A DNA stretch of 64,000 nucleotides from Methylobacterium pseudosasicola (lineage in GTDB: Bacteria; Pseudomonadota; Alphaproteobacteria; Rhizobiales; Beijerinckiaceae), in contig NZ_FOTK01000034.1 in NCBI RefSeq assembly GCF_900114535.1, forward strand, positions 1 to 64,000, given 5' to 3'. A program made the position numbers and the translations under genes. Positions within the stretch are counted from its first letter, which is position 1. Each line of letters begins with the position of its first letter. Of this stretch, positions 26,008-34,743 are shown piece after piece. The notes under the pieces are model-generated. The model did no database searches and was not told the origin of the DNA. It saw only the letters and a program-made list of their open reading frames with translations.

Positions 26008-27471
26008 TCAGGCTAGTAGTGCGAGGAGGTCGGTGAGGTCGCGCCGCTCGTCGATCACCCAGAAAGCGTCAAGGGCGCGGCGGATCTTGGGCTCATCCAG
26101 GCATTTGCCTGCATTCATAAAGAACTTGCGCTCCACGTCATCGCGGGTCATCGGCCGCGCTACGAAGCCAGGCACGTCATCGACCTGCCTGACGATCTCG
26201 CGTCCGTCTGCGAGGGTCGCGGTGATGCGGTTCGGCACTGCTCTCGGCTGCAGGGCCGTGAGGGTGGGATCCTCCACAACGGTGATGCAGTCGATGAGCG
26301 CGCGCAGCGCCGGGTCGCTGAGCTTGTCGGGGGCGTAGCTGTCGTTAGTGATAGCACCGTCGAGCATCGCCCGAGCCGTGATGTAGGGCAGACTGTGGTC
26401 GGCGGTGTCCTTCGTGCGGGGGCGCCACTTCTCGGGGTCCCGGCCCGCGGTGACGTAACCAAGATGCGTGGTGTCGATGCGCAGAGCGCGGATCGACGCG
26501 ATCCCGCCGGCTTCCGCGGCGACGGCGATCCCAGCTGGGATCGCCGTGAGGCAGTAGACCTGCGCCGGGTAGGGCTTGATCCCGCATTGGGTGATCTTGA
26601 AGGACCGGCCCGGTCCACCGAAGGCCGTGGCGTCGAGCGTGAACGGGCCGGAGACCTGCGCGAAGAACCCGGCGCGTCCCTCGAAGATCGGAGCCGGCCC
26701 AGTGAGGCCGGCGCGGGCGAGCTTTGCCGCGAACACCCCTGCGCGGGCCGCCTCGGCATCGGCCACGCCCTTCCAGTCCGAGAGCGTTTGGACCCGCGTC
26801 TGATTCATGGCGATGTGGCCGTTGATCGCGAGGTTGACGGCCTGGGTCAGAACTTCGGGGGAGAGGCGCATCAGGCGGCCGGCGGCGAGCGCTGCGGCGG
26901 GCAGGCTGTAGACCGGATGATCCCAGCCCCGGCCCGTGACCTCGGCGGCATCGAGAAGCCGGCAATCGATCTCGTAGGCGAGGACGATCGCAGTGACGAG
27001 GTCGCGACCCGTGGCGCCTTCGGCTTCGGCCACCGCGAGGCAGGCGGCGATGCCGTCGCTGGGGTGGCCAGGCTCGCGCCCGACATAGACGTCGTTGAAG
27101 TCCTCGTAGCGGATCGCGACCCCGTTGGCGAAGGCGGCCAGCTCCGGGCTGGTGCGTCGGTCGGTGCCAAGGACGGTGGCGGAGCCGGCTCCATCGGTGA
27201 GGGCGATCTCCCGACAGATTCGCACCGGTCCGGCATTAAGGGCCGCGAGCCCACACCCGAGGGCGTCGATGAGATGGACCTTCGCCGCCTCAACGGTGGC
27301 GGGGTCGATGTCTTCGAAACGCAGGCCATGCGCGTAGGCCGCGAGCCGGTCGGCCAGGGGGAGCTCCCTGTCGGGGACCGCCCTCGCCGGTCGGCATACC
27401 AGGGCGGAGGCGGTCCCCCCGGCGAGCCACGTCGCGACCTGCCGGCGCGAAGGCACGGTCGAAGTCCGCAT
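26008..27471 (-). CDS. MmgE/PrpD-family protein (2-methylcitrate dehydratase-like), with Tat-like signal
   Basis: A 487-residue MmgE/PrpD protein; members dehydrate 2-methylcitrate or isomerise and hydrate related di- and tricarboxylates such as itaconate and aconitate. Landmarks: VHLIDALGCGLAAL, AFANGVAIRYEDFNDVY, GHPSDGIAACLAVAEA, VTGRGWDHPVYS, AINGHIAMNQTR and FKITQCGIKPYPAQVY. The ATG at 27471 follows GGGAGGGGG. It gives the N-terminus MRTSTVPSRRQVATWLAGG, which looks like a twin-arginine signal and is odd for a metabolic enzyme normally in the cytoplasm. It is last in the five-gene minus-strand operon that begins with the transporter at 31950; the gap to the preceding stop is 14 bases. 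Confidence 0.88.
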   Translation of the reverse strand: MRTSTVPSRRQVATWLAGGTASALVCRPARAVPDRELPLADRLAAYAHGLRFEDIDPATVEAAKVHLIDALGCGLAALNAGPVRICREIALTDGAGSATVLGTDRRTSPELAAFANGVAIRYEDFNDVYVGREPGHPSDGIAACLAVAEAEGATGRDLVTAIVLAYEIDCRLLDAAEVTGRGWDHPVYSLPAAALAAGRLMRLSPEVLTQAVNLAINGHIAMNQTRVQTLSDWKGVADAEAARAGVFAAKLARAGLTGPAPIFEGRAGFFAQVSGPFTLDATAFGGPGRSFKITQCGIKPYPAQVYCLTAIPAGIAVAAEAGGIASIRALRIDTTHLGYVTAGRDPEKWRPRTKDTADHSLPYITARAMLDGAITNDSYAPDKLSDPALRALIDCITVVEDPTLTALQPRAVPNRITATLADGREIVRQVDDVPGFVARPMTRDDVERKFFMNAGKCLDEPKIRRALDAFWVIDERRDLTDLLALLA

Positions 27472-27485
27472 GGGTCCCCCTCCCA

Positions 27486-28409
27486 TCAACTGAAGCCGTA
27501 GAGCTTGGCCGGATTGTCGACCAAGATCCTGTCTCTTGTGGTCTCGCTGCCAGCCCAGTCGGTCAGGAGATCGAACAGGACGGCATCGTCGGGCTTGTGC
27601 TTCTCTGTCACGTGCGGCCAGTCGCTGCCCCAGACGAGCCGCTCGGGGGCGAGCGCCGCGAAGGCCTTGGCGGTGCGCGTCGCGTCCGGGTAGTCGGGTG
27701 GACCGGCCTCGGTGTTCAGGTAGGCCCCGGCGAGCTTCAGCCAGGTCCGCCCCTTCTCGATCAGACCGGCTATCGTGGCGAAGGCGGGATCGTCGGGGCC
27801 CTTGCCGGGGTCGAGGCGGCCCATGTGGTCGAACACGATCGGACAGGGTAACCGATTCAGGAGCGCTGCGTTCTCGCGGATCTGGTCCCCGGACATGTGT
27901 AGCTGCACGTGCCAGCCCAGGTCGGCGATGCGCTTGGCCAGGGGCTCGATCGTCGTAATAGGGGCCACGGTGTCGTTCGGGTTCCAGACGCTGAAGCGCA
28001 GGCCGCGGACGTAGCCGGTATCGAGGCGCCTGAGCTCGGCGTCGGTCACGTCCGGGCGCAGGACCGCGATGCCGCGCCCATTTCCGTCGAAGCGCTGGAG
28101 CGCGTCGAGGAGGCAGGTCGGGTCCGTGCCGTGGTTCTTTGGCTGCACCGGCACGGCGCGGGTTGTGCCCAGGCGTGCCTGGAGCAGGCGATAATCGTCG
28201 AAGGTCATGCCCGGGGGCTTGACCGTCTCCGGGGGTGGGAAACGCCCGTCGATGATGTGAAAGTGGCAGTCGCAGGCATTCGCCGGTGCCCGCGACTGAG
28301 GTCGCTCTGTCCCGGCCGAGTTGGGGGCCGCCCCGCCGGCCGCGAGCGCCCGATCGGCCGCCACAAGGCCGGCGGCGGCCGCGGCGACGAACCTTCGGCG
28401 TGTCAGCAT
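27486..28409 (-). CDS. Amidohydrolase-2 family hydrolase, Tat-like signal
   Basis: A 307-residue TIM-barrel enzyme of the amidohydrolase_2 group, closest in feel to 2-pyrone-4,6-dicarboxylate lactonases. Visible motifs are the first metal pair CDCHFHIID, the mid-barrel VRGLRFSVWN and FDHMGRLDPGKG, and the catalytic aspartate in WGSDWPH. These enzymes open lactones or cleave C-N/C-C bonds of carboxylated substrates. The N-terminus MLTRRRFVAAAAAGLVAADRA is a twin-arginine signal, as in the next gene. The ATG at 28409 has GAGG six bases upstream; another ATG two codons earlier (28415) is equally possible. It sits between a CoA-transferase and MmgE/PrpD in the same operon. Confidence 0.87.
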   Translation of the reverse strand: MLTRRRFVAAAAAGLVAADRALAAGGAAPNSAGTERPQSRAPANACDCHFHIIDGRFPPPETVKPPGMTFDDYRLLQARLGTTRAVPVQPKNHGTDPTCLLDALQRFDGNGRGIAVLRPDVTDAELRRLDTGYVRGLRFSVWNPNDTVAPITTIEPLAKRIADLGWHVQLHMSGDQIRENAALLNRLPCPIVFDHMGRLDPGKGPDDPAFATIAGLIEKGRTWLKLAGAYLNTEAGPPDYPDATRTAKAFAALAPERLVWGSDWPHVTEKHKPDDAVLFDLLTDWAGSETTRDRILVDNPAKLYGFS

Positions 28410-28468
28410 GGGCATCCTCGTCTTCCCTGTCGATTTGTCATGAGCCCAGCCGACAGCGGGCGGGTTCG

Positions 28469-29710
28469 TCACGAAGCGTCGCCGCCGCAGACCACGCCTG
28501 CCGCAACCAGCCCGTCGAAGGCCGTGCCGGCGATGCCAATCCCGGCGAGCAGCTCCTTGTTGTGCTCGCCGAGCTTCGGTGCGGGCGTGCGGATCGAGCC
28601 CGGCCGCTCGTCGAGACGCGGCACGACGGCGTGCATGGGGATCAGGCCCATATCCGGATCGGGATAGTCAGCGACCAGTTCGCGCTCGACCACGTGCGGG
28701 TCGGCGACGAGTTTGGCCGCATCGTTGATCGGGCCGATCGTGACCTCGGCAGCCTCGAAGAAGGCGACGTTCTCGTCCTGGGTCCGCTGTCCGATGAAAG
28801 CGCCGATGATCGCGTCGAGCTCGTCCACATGGTGCAGGCGATCGGCGTTGGTGCGGAAGCGCGGGTCGTCCACGAGGTCGGGGCGACCGATCGCCCGGAA
28901 CAGGCGCTCGGCCATTTTCTGTATCGAGCCGGACAAGCCGACATAAAGCCCGTCGCTGCACCGATAGGCGTTGCGCGGCGCAGAATTCGTGGAGCGCGAG
29001 CCGGTGCGTGGTCTCACCTTGCTGGTGAGCCGGTAATTCGCCGCCTGGGGGCTGAGGATGGCGAAGAGCGGGTCGAGTAGTGGCAGGTCGATCACCTGAC
29101 CTCGGCCGCCATTCACCTCCACCTCCCGCAGGGCAATCATGGCCGCCGAGGCTCCGGTGAGCCCAGCGACACCGTCCGCGAGGTACATCGGCGGCAGAAC
29201 CGGCTCGCGGTCTTCGAAGCCGTTCATCGCGGCGAAGCCGGAGAACCCCTCGATCACCGTGCCGAAGCCCGGCCTCTGCGCGTAGGGCCCGTCCTGCCCC
29301 CAGCCCGAGATGCGGATGATCGTCAGCCCGGAGTTGAGTTCGTGTAGCGTGGTGGGCGACAGGCCCATCTTCTCCAGCACCCCTGGCCGGAAGCTCTCAA
29401 CCAGCATCTGGCACGAAGGGACGAGGGTGCGGATCACCTCGATCGCCCGGGGATCACGCAGGGACAAGCAGAGGCTCTTCTTGTTGCGGGCGTAAATCTT
29501 CCAATGGGTCTCGACGCCCTCCGTCTTCCAGGCGCGCAGGGTGTCGCCCTCTGGCGGCTCGACCTTGATCACCTCGGCCCCGAAATCGCCGAGCATCTGG
29601 GTCAGCACGTTACCCGCGAACAGGCGCGAGAGGTCGAGAATGCGTACGCCATCGAGGATTCCTCTGGCCTCGGGGCGGTAGTCGCGCCGATGGAGTTCGC
29701 TCATCGTCAT
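28469..29710 (-). CDS. CaiB/BaiF-family (class III) CoA-transferase
   Basis: A 413-residue class III CoA-transferase, which moves CoA from an acyl-CoA donor to a carboxylic acid. Family marks: GVRILDLSRLFAGNVLTQML near the N-terminus, FGAEVIKVEPPEGD, YARNKKSLCLSL, and the catalytic aspartate in MYLADGVAGLTG. The ATG at 29710 overlaps the TGA of the CitE-like gene (ATGA), indicating tight co-expression. Paired with a CitE-type lyase, the likely role is to make a hydroxyacyl-CoA (for example malyl- or citramalyl-CoA) that the lyase then splits, as in known itaconate and citramalate pathways. The exact acid is inferred, not shown. Confidence 0.92.
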   Translation of the reverse strand: MTMSELHRRDYRPEARGILDGVRILDLSRLFAGNVLTQMLGDFGAEVIKVEPPEGDTLRAWKTEGVETHWKIYARNKKSLCLSLRDPRAIEVIRTLVPSCQMLVESFRPGVLEKMGLSPTTLHELNSGLTIIRISGWGQDGPYAQRPGFGTVIEGFSGFAAMNGFEDREPVLPPMYLADGVAGLTGASAAMIALREVEVNGGRGQVIDLPLLDPLFAILSPQAANYRLTSKVRPRTGSRSTNSAPRNAYRCSDGLYVGLSGSIQKMAERLFRAIGRPDLVDDPRFRTNADRLHHVDELDAIIGAFIGQRTQDENVAFFEAAEVTIGPINDAAKLVADPHVVERELVADYPDPDMGLIPMHAVVPRLDERPGSIRTPAPKLGEHNKELLAGIGIAGTAFDGLVAAGVVCGGDAS

Positions 29711-30570
29711 CGAGTTCCCGTACCGGCGTGGAGTTCGGCCAGGGCCATGACGGCGCGGGCTCGGGCGAGGAAAGGTGGGTCGATCATCCGCCCCTCGACG
29801 AGGATCGCCCCGAGCCCCCGCGTCTCCGCCTCGGCGGCGGCGGCGAGGATGCGGCGCGACCACCTCACCTCGTCGGGGCTCGGCAGGAAGGCGGCGTTGG
29901 CAAGGTTGACTTGGCTCGGGTGGATGCAGGTCTTTCCCGCGAATCCATGCCGGCGAGCAGCCTCACATTCGGCGCGAAAGGCCTCCGGCTCCTTCACCGC
30001 GGCGAAGGCGCCGTCGTACGCCGGTAGGCCGGCTTCTGCTGCAGCGAGCCGCACCGCGACGCGGATTTGGCCGAGGGCGGCTTCGTCGACCCGATCAATA
30101 CCGCAGGGCTCCAGCAAGTCCGCGTAGCCAACCTGCAGCCCGGCGACGCGGGGATGGGCGCAGGCGAGGTCCGCCGCCCGCCGCAAGGCCCTCGGGGTCT
30201 CGATGTTTACGAGGAGGCGAATATGGCCCGTCGCGTCTAGACGTTCGAGGCGGGAGGCCGCCTCGACAACGGCTGTGGGCTCCTCCACCATCGGCAGGTT
30301 TATGAGGTCCGTGCGCGGCAGCGCCACCGCCTCCAGATCGGCCGCGAAAAGCTCCGTACCCAGGGCGTTGACCCGCACCACTACGACCTTACCGGCACAG
30401 GGCGACGGCTCCCGCAGGTAGGCCGCCAGCGTCTCCCGCGCCTCAGCCTTGCGGGCAGCTGGCACGGCGTCCTCCAGGTCGAATGAGAGGGCGTCGGCGG
30501 GGCCGGCAGCGGCCTTGGCGAACAGGTCGGGGCGGGAGGCCGGGACGAACAGCTTTGAGCGCATCAGCAC
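29707..30570 (-). CDS. HpcH/HpaI aldolase / citrate lyase beta (CitE)-like lyase
   Basis: A 287-residue CitE-like protein: RSKLFVPASRPDLFAKA, DALSFDLEDAVP (acidic metal ligand and substrate Asp), KVVVVRVNALGT, LLVNIETPRALRRA (metal-binding Glu), VGYADLLEPCGIDR and GKTCIHPSQV. Such stand-alone CitE proteins cleave (3S)-malyl-CoA, citramalyl-CoA or beta-methylmalyl-CoA to acetyl-CoA plus a 2-oxoacid. The start is GTG at 30570 with GGGAG seven bases upstream; an ATG two codons later is an alternative. It is coupled by ATGA to the CoA-transferase downstream and lies 12 bases after the 2-hydroxycarboxylate transporter, a strong functional grouping. Confidence 0.92.
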   Translation of the reverse strand: MLMRSKLFVPASRPDLFAKAAAGPADALSFDLEDAVPAARKAEARETLAAYLREPSPCAGKVVVVRVNALGTELFAADLEAVALPRTDLINLPMVEEPTAVVEAASRLERLDATGHIRLLVNIETPRALRRAADLACAHPRVAGLQVGYADLLEPCGIDRVDEAALGQIRVAVRLAAAEAGLPAYDGAFAAVKEPEAFRAECEAARRHGFAGKTCIHPSQVNLANAAFLPSPDEVRWSRRILAAAAEAETRGLGAILVEGRMIDPPFLARARAVMALAELHAGTGTR

Positions 30571-30582
30571 GGCGCGTCTCCC

Positions 30583-31950
30583 TCAGAGGACCTTGAAATG
30601 GGCCATCGCGACGATGGCGCCGGTCACGGTCAGCGCCCCGCCGATCCGGGTCGCGACCTGTGCGAAGGGCATCAACTCCATCCGCTCGGCCGCGGTCAGG
30701 ATCATCACGTCCCCCGTGACGCCGAGCCCGCTGTGGCAGGCGTTCACGATCGCGGTCTCGATCGGGTACATCGCGAGCCAGCGTCCGACGACGTAGCCGG
30801 TGCCGGTCAGCGCCAGGACGGTGGCCGTGATGGTGACGAGGTTGGCTGGGTGGAAAGCCTCCACCAGCTCGTGCCAGGGGGTGAGCGCCACCGCGGTGCT
30901 GAACAGCAGTGGGTAGGTCACCGCCACCACGAAGAAGCGGAAGACCACGCGGGCGCCCTCCTCCAGCGAGGCGGGCACCGACCGCAACAGCTTGGCGATC
31001 ACCACGAGGAACAGCATTGCCACCGGCGCCGGCAGCCCGATGAGCGCGTGGATCAGTGTGCCGAAGACGTAGATGGCGATACCCGTGATGCCGCCGGCCG
31101 CCACCGTCGCCACATCGATCTCGGAGGTATTGCGGTGGATGGCGCTGTGGTCGGCCTCCGTCCCCGCATCCGCGGCCGGCTGAAGCCTGCCGTTGCCGGT
31201 GAGGTCGGGGCGGCGTCTGCCAAGGGTGTTGAGGGCGCCGCAGCAGATGATCGCGACGAGGTTGCCGAAGAACACCAGCGGCAGGATCTGCCCCAGCATC
31301 CCGCCGTGGTCGACGCCCAGGGCCTCGGCATAGCCGACCGAGAGAGGGATCGCTCCCTCGCCGACGCCCCCGGCCATCACCGGCACCACGACGTAGAGGA
31401 TCGAGCGCCAGAAGCCGATGCCCACGATCCAGCCGACGCCGCCGCCCACGATGAGGCCGGCGACCGAGCCCAGCGCCAGCGGCACGAAGATCTTGGCAAA
31501 ACCCTGGATCAGCACCCGGCGGTCCATGCTCAGGATCGAGCCGACGACCACGGCGGTGATGAACAGGTAGATGAAGTTCGTGGACTTCGTGAAGGTCGTC
31601 ACCGCCTGAACGAGCGGCGCCGGCAGCAGCTGATGGGCGACGAGGAACGAGGGCAGGAAGATTGTCACCAGGGACGACCCGCCGATCGCCCGCAGCAGCG
31701 GGATGCGCCGGCCGATCTCGGCGCAGGTGAAGCCTCCCGCGACGACGACCGCGATCATCACCGTGACCTCGCCTGAGATTTTCCCCCTGGCGGAGAAGGC
31801 GGCGATGAGGGCTAGTAGCAGGACGTAGATGGGTAGTGGGATGATGCCGACCCGCGCCTCCATAGCGCGGGTCCAGAAAGTCGTCGGAGATGCCGCCGGG
31901 CGATCGGCTGCGGTCGCGCCCGGTGTGTCGGCGACGGCGTTCGCACTCAT
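30583..31950 (-). CDS. 2-hydroxycarboxylate transporter family (CitS/MleP-like) permease
   Basis: A 455-residue membrane protein of the 2HCT family, secondary carriers of citrate, malate, lactate and similar acids. About 11-12 hydrophobic segments are visible, and the family's hallmark re-entrant-loop sequence GGVGEGAIPLS is present, as is a second region IVNACHSGLGVTGDVMILTA near the C-terminus. The ATG at 31950 follows GGAGGAAACG. It opens the operon that continues with a CitE-like lyase and a CoA-transferase, so it most likely imports the 2-hydroxy acid that these enzymes break down. The divergent LysR gene at 32131 is the obvious regulator. Confidence 0.9.
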   Translation of the reverse strand: MSANAVADTPGATAADRPAASPTTFWTRAMEARVGIIPLPIYVLLLALIAAFSARGKISGEVTVMIAVVVAGGFTCAEIGRRIPLLRAIGGSSLVTIFLPSFLVAHQLLPAPLVQAVTTFTKSTNFIYLFITAVVVGSILSMDRRVLIQGFAKIFVPLALGSVAGLIVGGGVGWIVGIGFWRSILYVVVPVMAGGVGEGAIPLSVGYAEALGVDHGGMLGQILPLVFFGNLVAIICCGALNTLGRRRPDLTGNGRLQPAADAGTEADHSAIHRNTSEIDVATVAAGGITGIAIYVFGTLIHALIGLPAPVAMLFLVVIAKLLRSVPASLEEGARVVFRFFVVAVTYPLLFSTAVALTPWHELVEAFHPANLVTITATVLALTGTGYVVGRWLAMYPIETAIVNACHSGLGVTGDVMILTAAERMELMPFAQVATRIGGALTVTGAIVAMAHFKVL

Positions 31951-32096
31951 CGTTTCCTCCGCACCGCCCGGTTCATCCGGGACTGCGTTCTGCGTCGGCC
32001 CACCGGCGATGTAGGCCCCGGCCCGGATAGCGTCCGAGCCGGGCAGCCGTGCAACGGCCACAACCTTCTTGTCCCTCTCGGTTGAACACGAGTAAA

Positions 32097-32119
32097 ATGA
32101 ATTGATCGCATCAATTCAT
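32097..32119. promoter_or_regulatory. Inverted repeat, likely LysR-type operator
   Basis: A perfect 10+3+10 inverted repeat (ATGAATTGAT, CGC, ATCAATTCAT) in the divergent gap between the transporter and the LysR gene. Its core ATTGATCGCATCAAT fits the T-N11-A pattern of LysR regulators. It ends 11 bases before the LysR ATG, so the protein may repress its own gene and activate the transporter operon. Confidence 0.7.
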
Positions 32120-32130
32120 GATTTTTCAGT

Positions 32131-33057
32131 ATGAAACTTCCGGTCGACGGCGTTCAGGCCTTCGTGCAGATCGCGGAGCTCGGCAGTTATCGCAGGGCGG
32201 CGGAGACTCTCGGGCTGACCCAGACGGCGCTCACCCGCCGAATTCAGAAGCTGGAGAGTTTCCTCGGCCTGACGCTCCTCGACCGCACCACGCGGACGGT
32301 GCGCCTCAGCCCGGTCGGTGGCGAGTTCTTACCGCTGGCGACCCGGCTCATTGCCGATTTCACGCACGGTGTCGAACGCCTGCGCACCACGTCGCGGCTG
32401 GCGGTTGGCGACGTCACGGTGGCGACAGTCCAGTCGATTGCATTCCGGCGCATGCCATCGGTCTTACGTGCCTACGCAGGCGCCTATCCGAGGAATCGCG
32501 TGCAGATCCTCGAACGATCTGGGGCTCTCGTCACGGAAGCGGTGCGCAAGGGAGAGGCGGATTTCGGGATTCACATCCATCAGAAGTCCAATACCGACCT
32601 CGTCGAGGACCAACTGGTCAGCGACCCGTTCGTCCTGATCTGCGATCGCGGTCATTCCCTCGCCGACCAAAGCGAAGTTCGGTGGGCCGAACTAGGAGCT
32701 ACCGACCTCATCACGCTCGGTGGCGCCAGCGGCAACCGGCTCCAGGTCGAAGCACAACTCACAGCAGCAGCCCTACCGCCTCGCGGCCGGTTCGTAGTCG
32801 AAAGCACGCCGACCGCGATTGCCCTCGTGTCGGCGGGGGTCGGGGCCGCGATCCTGCCTGCCGCCCTGAAGGGCGCGACGCAGCGTGACGATCTGGTCGA
32901 GATCATGTTGATCGAACCCGAGATCTACCGCACAATCAGCCTCGTGCGTCGTCGCAATGTTTCTCTTACGCCAGCTGCAGCGACCCTCTATGACATGCTC
33001 AAAATTGAACTATCGGCCAGTTCCAACTCAATCAAAGATCTAGGTGGTGCCGCTTGA
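32131..33057 (+). CDS. LysR-family regulator of the hydroxyacid operon
   Basis: A 308-residue LysR-type regulator: N-terminal winged HTH (VDGVQAFVQIAELGSYRRAA, LGLTQTALTRRIQKLESFLG, LLDRTTRTVRLSPVG) and an effector-binding domain (VATVQSIAFRRMPSVLRAY, later VSAGVGAAILPAAL). It reads away from the 2HCT transporter/CitE/CoA-transferase operon, the classic arrangement for a regulator of that operon. A perfect palindrome with a T-N11-A core lies directly before its start. The effector is probably the transported hydroxy acid or a pathway intermediate (inference). Confidence 0.93.
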   Translation: MKLPVDGVQAFVQIAELGSYRRAAETLGLTQTALTRRIQKLESFLGLTLLDRTTRTVRLSPVGGEFLPLATRLIADFTHGVERLRTTSRLAVGDVTVATVQSIAFRRMPSVLRAYAGAYPRNRVQILERSGALVTEAVRKGEADFGIHIHQKSNTDLVEDQLVSDPFVLICDRGHSLADQSEVRWAELGATDLITLGGASGNRLQVEAQLTAAALPPRGRFVVESTPTAIALVSAGVGAAILPAALKGATQRDDLVEIMLIEPEIYRTISLVRRRNVSLTPAAATLYDMLKIELSASSNSIKDLGGAA

Positions 33058-33240
33058 AGCCGCTCATAGAATTCCTGAACGATCATTACAATTATCAATT
33101 GGCTATTCTCGCCAAAATATGAATTATTGACGCTATATTTCTGCAAAGTAAATACATAATATGTGTTAGTTGCACTGAAAAAATTCAATTAATGCTGATC
33201 TTAGTTTCATGCTATTCATCCATACCTTAATGGCCGGTTC

Positions 33241-33846
33241 TCAGTCGGTCCTCAATCGAACGGCAACTTCGTTTCGCCGTAAGAACGGGATCGAGAGCGG
33301 CGGGTCATAGCCCATGAAAATGATTGGACCGTCGGCCTTCATGGAAGTCGCCGCGAGTACATCGTCTAGAATTCGCTCATGTCGCGCCCTGGCTTCAGGT
33401 GTGGCACTGCCCGAGAAGCCAAGCGCCGCCATTCGCTCGACCGGAACGAGAATCACCCGCACGCCTGTTTCCGTTGGCTCGGGCGCACCTGCCGCTGCAA
33501 TCTTACGGGGCAGGAAGAAGCGCATCGTGCCCGTGGCGCTTTGCTCGACCGGCGCTGTCATCGCGATCCGCCGGCCTTCGACTTCCACGGGCACCGTCAT
33601 TGCAAGGTGGTCCCCAGCCCGGTTCGCGCCGGTAATGTAGCGAAACAGGCGCCCGAACGCCTCGCCGTCTCCCTGCGCAAGGGCGTCGGTCTCAATGGCC
33701 ACGCGTTCATCGTAGGCTCGGATCTCGACGCCGCGGTCGAGGCGCTCGACCACCGAGAAGCGCGGCTGCTCGTAGAGTGCCCGGATCCCAAAGACACCGA
33801 CGACCGCCTCGATCGAGGTGACGGCGTAGTAGAGAAATTTGTCCAT
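33241..33846 (-). CDS. SOUL family heme-binding-like protein
   Basis: A 201-residue protein of the SOUL/HBP family. Landmarks are the N-terminal YEQPRFSVVERLDRGVEIRAY, the core GEAFGRLFRYITGAN, and MTVPVEVEGRRIAMTAPVEQ, then MRFFLPRKI. Residues ~4-24 are hydrophobic (YYAVTSIEAVVGVFGIRALY) and could be a membrane anchor. Bacterial members are thought to bind heme or related tetrapyrroles; biochemical roles are largely unknown. It stands alone between the LysR gene and a divergent NAD(P)-binding protein gene. Confidence 0.88.
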   Translation of the reverse strand: MDKFLYYAVTSIEAVVGVFGIRALYEQPRFSVVERLDRGVEIRAYDERVAIETDALAQGDGEAFGRLFRYITGANRAGDHLAMTVPVEVEGRRIAMTAPVEQSATGTMRFFLPRKIAAAGAPEPTETGVRVILVPVERMAALGFSGSATPEARARHERILDDVLAATSMKADGPIIFMGYDPPLSIPFLRRNEVAVRLRTD

Positions 33847-34007
33847 GACGAAAGTCCGGTCGCTTACGATCGCGAGCTAAGGGTCGGTGACCAAGACCGT
33901 TCCCACATTCACGCCACTCAGGACCGACAGGGCACGGTCAAGGCACCACATAGCGTGGCGCCCCATCATGCGGTCCTGTCGGACACCGCGGTGATGAGGA
34001 ACCACGC

Positions 34008-34643
34008 ATGGCACACGTTCTCGTCTTAGGCGCCAGCCAGGGCATCGGCTTAGAGACCACGAAGGCGGCTCTGGCGGCCGGCCACCGTGTGCGCGCCTTT
34101 GCGCGGTCCGCAGCTGGCATCGGTCTGGCTGATCGAAGTTTAGAGCGGTTCACGGGCGACGCGCTCAATGCGGGCGATGTCGCCGCCGCCCTCAATGGGG
34201 TCGATGTCGTGGTCCAGGCGCTGGGTGTGCCAGCCAGGGATCTCATCGGGCCGGTGCACTTATTCTCGGACGCGACCAACCTTCTCGTGCCCGCCATGGA
34301 GACCGCCGGGGTTAGGCGGTTAATCGCTGTCACCGGCTTCGGAGCGGGAGACAGCCGGGATGCGATCGGATTTCTCCAGCGACTGCCATTCCGTCTGGTG
34401 TTCGGGCGCGCCTACGACGACAAGGACGCGCAAGAGATGCGCATCCGCAGGAGCGGCCTCGACTGGACGCTCGTCAGGCCAGGCGTCCTAACGCCCGGCG
34501 CAGCGACAGGGCGCTACAAGGTCCTCACGGAACCCTCGTCTTGGCGAAACGGTCTGATCTCACGGGCGGACGTGGCAGGCTACATCGTCGCCCAGATCGA
34601 CCGCCCGTCTCAGGAACGGAAGGCCGTCGTTCTGATCAGGTAG
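34008..34643 (+). CDS. NAD(P)-binding atypical SDR (NmrA/YwnB-like)
   Basis: A 211-residue Rossmann-fold protein of the NAD(P)H-binding/atypical SDR group. The dinucleotide motif is at the start (HVLVLGASQGIGLE), followed by RVRAFARSA, the acidic strand FTGDALNAGDV, ALNGVDVVVQALG and later SGLDWTLVRPGVLTPG, typical of this group. It lacks the YxxxK catalytic pair of classical SDRs, so it may act as a flavin/NADPH reductase-like or sensor protein. It precedes the broken carotenoid oxygenase by about 100 bases on the same strand; a functional tie is not evident. Confidence 0.85.
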   Translation: MAHVLVLGASQGIGLETTKAALAAGHRVRAFARSAAGIGLADRSLERFTGDALNAGDVAAALNGVDVVVQALGVPARDLIGPVHLFSDATNLLVPAMETAGVRRLIAVTGFGAGDSRDAIGFLQRLPFRLVFGRAYDDKDAQEMRIRRSGLDWTLVRPGVLTPGAATGRYKVLTEPSSWRNGLISRADVAGYIVAQIDRPSQERKAVVLIR

Positions 34644-34743
34644 GCAGGAGATCGCCCGCACGCGCGCTATCCGTATCATCGGTATCGAGACACCCTCGAT
34701 ATGAGGGCATTCCCATCCATCACGCCCCAGGGGATTGCTTCTG

